Origin: an uncultured Saprospiraceae bacterium
Lineage (GTDB): Bacteria > Bacteroidota > Bacteroidia > Chitinophagales > Saprospiraceae
Assembly: GCA_937967615.1 (NCBI GenBank)
Contig: CALCMJ010000047.1
Span: 1 to 35,581 of the forward strand
Direction: 5' to 3'
DNA length: 35,581 bases
This document shows positions 33,050 through 35,581 of this stretch, in pieces (positions within the stretch are counted from its first letter, which is position 1; each line of letters begins with the position of its first letter). Under the pieces are notes generated by a model. The model was given only the letters and a program-made list of their open reading frames with translations. It was not told the DNA's origin and made no database searches. A program made the translations under genes and the position numbers.

Positions 33050-34037
33050 TTCGTATAAAGCGTACTGTCCCTTAGGTAAAGACCTCATCCTTAAAAAGGA
33101 ATATTCTGAAACCTCAGATAAGTATCTGGATATTGTCAGTGATACTGACATTTCAAATTACTTCAATGATTTTGGTTATATCGTCCAAAGGCAGATGATA
33201 AACCATGAAATCTGTAATAATATTTTGGAGAATTTTAAAAATGAGATAAAACCTTCCAAGGAATACATTTACAGACAAGCAAGTGCCAAGCCGGAGAAAC
33301 ATTCTTTGACTGAGAATGGGTATATATTGAATTCTATTCTAAATCCACAGTCAACACATCCAAGATTCTTTCCAAATTTTAGGAATTCAGCAGCTGGGAT
33401 TATATCGTCCAAAAGTATTCAAAAAACATTACGTGTTCTCATGGGCGAGTCAGGCAAAGCGGTACAGGCGATGTTTTTTGATGGAAACCCAGTTACATGG
33501 GCGCATCAAGATTGCTATTACCTGGATGCTGAAAAGGAGGGGGAAATGATTGGTATTTGGATTGCACTTGAAGATATTCATGCTGGAGCTGGTCGATTTT
33601 ATATTTATCCTAAGAGTCATCGTATAGATATAAAAAAGAATGGAGGCAATTTCGATATTGCATTTAATCACATTCGATATAAGGAACTAGTGAAGCAACT
33701 TATAGAGGACTTTGATTTAAATTGTCATGCTCCAGCTCTTAAGAAAGGAGATGTGTTGTTTTGGAGTTCAAAGACCATTCATGGGTCATTGGAAGCTTTT
33801 GAACCTCAGTTTTCAAGAAAGTCGATAACCTGTCACTATATTCCTCAATCTTCAAAATTTATGCAGTTCCAAAAGTTAGAAAAACCACTACATTTAAAAT
33901 CCATAAATGGAGTAGAAGTGAATTTTCCAAAAGATTTGAATCAACTGAATAATAGAATAATTCATAAAGTAGAAACTACTTTTCCGCGTGGGTTTAATCT
34001 TGCTAAAAAAGTAGCAATCAAACTTCTAGTTAAATAG
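33042..34037 (+). CDS. Phytanoyl-CoA dioxygenase (PhyH) family protein
   Basis: The 331-residue protein has the Fe(II)/2-oxoglutarate dioxygenase jelly-roll: metal site HQD (155-157) in TWAHQDCYYLD, GIWIALEDIHAGAGRFYIYPKSHRI (171-195) as the typical PhyH strand, the distal His247 in TIHGSLE, and Arg259 likely binding 2-oxoglutarate. It hydroxylates an unknown substrate. It starts 8 bp inside the carbamoyltransferase gene (ATG 33042), a coupling that suggests they modify the same molecule: hydroxylation followed by carbamoyl transfer is conceivable but not shown. The first 60 residues are not recognised. Confidence 0.85.
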   Translation: MSNSYKAYCPLGKDLILKKEYSETSDKYLDIVSDTDISNYFNDFGYIVQRQMINHEICNNILENFKNEIKPSKEYIYRQASAKPEKHSLTENGYILNSILNPQSTHPRFFPNFRNSAAGIISSKSIQKTLRVLMGESGKAVQAMFFDGNPVTWAHQDCYYLDAEKEGEMIGIWIALEDIHAGAGRFYIYPKSHRIDIKKNGGNFDIAFNHIRYKELVKQLIEDFDLNCHAPALKKGDVLFWSSKTIHGSLEAFEPQFSRKSITCHYIPQSSKFMQFQKLEKPLHLKSINGVEVNFPKDLNQLNNRIIHKVETTFPRGFNLAKKVAIKLLVK

Positions 34038-34117
34038 TATTCGATATTCTAATATGTCAAAAAATAGGAAATTGGCATCGTAGAAAACAATAAATTTACT
34101 TCTAAGCAAAAATTCTT

Positions 34118-35269
34118 ATGGTCATCATTTCATGCATCACAAAGTTCCACAGTTTTAATCTTGCAGAGCAATTGGAGAGGAACAAGCAATTAACGAGATT
34201 GTACACGAGTTTTGCATATTCTAAAAATACTTTAGCAAGAAATTTAACTAAAAGAGTAGATAGAGAAAATATATCTAATAATCTTATAAGAACAAATTTG
34301 CTAATTGCTGCTGGATTTAAGATTTACAAAAAACCATTTGTTTGGAATAGTAAATTTGACAATTGGGTAGCTAGTCAAATTGAAAGAGAAAAAAATGCTA
34401 ATGTATTTATTGGTTGGAGTGGAATGTCATATCAGGCTATAGTAAAAGCAAAACAGCTAGGTAAGTTTGTAATACTTGAAAGAGGATCTTCACATATTAC
34501 TTACCAAATTGAAATTTTAGAAGAAGAGTATAAAAGATTTGGGATGATATTTCCGCGCAACCAAGCTATCATTGATAGAGAACATGAAGAATATGAACTA
34601 GCAGATGTCATTTCTGTTCCTTCGACATTTGCTGCAAAAACCTTTTGGGAAAAAGGTTTTTCAAGAGATAAAATATGGATTAATAATTTTGGGGGGAGTA
34701 AACACTTTAATGTTTCTGAGAATGCTATGCCTGATCAAAAGCCTTTTAGAGTTTTGTATTTGGGCAGTATTACGATACAAAAAGGATTAAGGTATTTATT
34801 TGATGCCTTCGAACAATTACCTGAACAAGATTTTGAATTATGGATAATAGGCTCGCTTGCTAAGGATATGGAGACACTGATGAATGAAAAGAAGAAGAAG
34901 AATTGGAAAATATTTGGCTTTGTTAACCATTATAAGTTAGCTGATTTAATTTCACAATGTCATATTGCAGTGCAGCCATCAATTCAAGAAGGATTGAGTA
35001 TGGTGATACCTCAGATTCTTGCTTGTGGATTGCCTGTGATTGCTACAACAAATACTGGAGGGGAAGACATAATTGAAGAAGGGAATAATGGGAATATAAT
35101 CCCTATCAGAAATGCTGAGGCCATCAGAGAAAAAATTCTATACTACCACCAGAATATGGAATTCCTGAATAGGTTAAGACAAAGAGTGATGAATAAGGAG
35201 TTTGAATTAAGAACTTGGGATGACTATGGAGATGAGTATTTAGATAAAATTCTAAATAGAAACGTTTAA
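34118..35269 (+). CDS. Glycosyltransferase family 4
   Basis: The 383-residue GT-B enzyme has a short N-terminal domain (VVIISCITKFHSFNLAEQLERNKQLTRLYTSFAYSK), FVILERGSSHITYQIEILEEEYKRFG and the donor domain FRVLYLGSITIQKGLRYLFDAFEQL, FELWIIGSLAKDMETL, WKIFGFVNHYKLADLISQCHIAVQPSIQEGLSMVIPQILACGLPVIAT with the EX7E-type region. It lies 80 bp after the PhyH gene. An 11-bp hairpin (34636-34661) falls inside the gene but follows from the codons. Sugar specificity unknown. Confidence 0.9.
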   Translation: MVIISCITKFHSFNLAEQLERNKQLTRLYTSFAYSKNTLARNLTKRVDRENISNNLIRTNLLIAAGFKIYKKPFVWNSKFDNWVASQIEREKNANVFIGWSGMSYQAIVKAKQLGKFVILERGSSHITYQIEILEEEYKRFGMIFPRNQAIIDREHEEYELADVISVPSTFAAKTFWEKGFSRDKIWINNFGGSKHFNVSENAMPDQKPFRVLYLGSITIQKGLRYLFDAFEQLPEQDFELWIIGSLAKDMETLMNEKKKKNWKIFGFVNHYKLADLISQCHIAVQPSIQEGLSMVIPQILACGLPVIATTNTGGEDIIEEGNNGNIIPIRNAEAIREKILYYHQNMEFLNRLRQRVMNKEFELRTWDDYGDEYLDKILNRNV

Positions 35270-35539
35270 ATTCTAATTCAAAAGCGACAAAATCTCCCAT
35301 TTGATAGATGAAAAACGTATTTAACTTAATTTAATGCGTATTCCGCTTTACTTTTAAGAAAGTTTAGGAACATAAAGTAAGAGGGATAGATTAAGAAGCA
35401 ATTTTGGAGTGGAGTAAATAGAAAATAGTTATATTTATGTATACAGCTCCACGTTACATTAGCATTACAAAATCAATTATAGAGCACCTTTAGAATGGAC
35501 TTTTTAATCATTATTGAATCAAGTACAGAATCCAATTAA

Positions 35540-35581
35540 ATGCGGATTTCAATCATTACTCCCACGCTAAATAGTGAAGCG
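35540..35581 (+). CDS. Glycosyltransferase family 2, 3' end outside window
   Basis: Fourteen codons from an ATG to the right edge read MRISIITPTLNSEA, the classic GT2 start (xISIITPTLN). The 270-bp gap before it (35270-35539) shows no feature. Called from the first residues only. Confidence 0.7.
   Translation, partial: MRISIITPTLNSEA

Noticed and set aside
34636..34661. 11-bp perfect hairpin in the last GT4 gene
   Set aside because: Made of A and T runs with the codons for AKTFWEKGF; no reason to see more than coding chance.

Overview
The window looks like chromosomal DNA of a Bacteroidota bacterium, perhaps a Saprospirales-type lineage (the order is a guess). The reasons are the AT-rich composition, few Shine-Dalgarno sequences, -7 elements of the form TAnnTTTG ahead of several genes, a DUF6089-type outer membrane protein, and a REP-associated tyrosine transposase of a type I associate with this phylum. 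No rRNA, tRNA or CRISPR array was seen.

Layout. (1) 1-3748: the 3' part of a large RHS/YD-repeat polymorphic toxin with a variable C-terminal domain, and one base later a small gene that is the natural candidate for its immunity protein. (2) 3749-5897: an accessory stretch with a terminator, many intact or decayed short hairpins, a REP-associated transposase (RAYT) flanked on both sides by a two-hairpin module, and an ORF6N-domain gene that carries a perfect 37-nt inverted repeat. (3) 5901-9673: queA, a MacB/FtsX-type ABC permease, and a membrane acyltransferase bracketed by a 34-bp inverted repeat and a 21-bp direct repeat. (4) 10042-15425: housekeeping block clpC-infC-rpmI-rplT on the minus strand, divergent from a STAS-domain gene coupled to ribonuclease Z. 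(5) 15426-15812: ten tandem copies of a 37-bp hairpin unit filling the gap between two convergent genes. (6) 15813-16664: a DUF6089-like outer membrane protein. (7) 16798-35581: a surface polysaccharide locus that runs off the right edge. It holds a sulfotransferase, a flippase, a perosamine-synthase-like aminotransferase, a candidate polymerase, GT2, GT4 and CgeB-type glycosyltransferases, three FkbM-type methyltransferases, two other methyltransferases (one fused to a Trm112-like tail), a hexapeptide acyltransferase, and a carbamoyltransferase overlapping a PhyH dioxygenase.

The most interesting signal is a family of covarying hairpins. Most full copies have a CGTT or CGTG tetranucleotide at the 5' foot, about 10 bp of stem and a 3-nt loop (usually TGC or TGT). 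The arms differ between loci but pairing is kept. Copies lie between genes, surround the RAYT gene, follow rplT, and form the ten-unit array. I read this as a Bacteroidota REP/RAYT system with an unusual tandem expansion; that link is inference. In the polysaccharide region the genes are tightly packed, with short overlaps and several TTG or GTG starts, which suggests translationally coupled synthesis, export and decoration of one glycan (flippase and polymerase for a Wzx/Wzy-like route; methyl, sulfo, acyl and carbamoyl groups for decoration).
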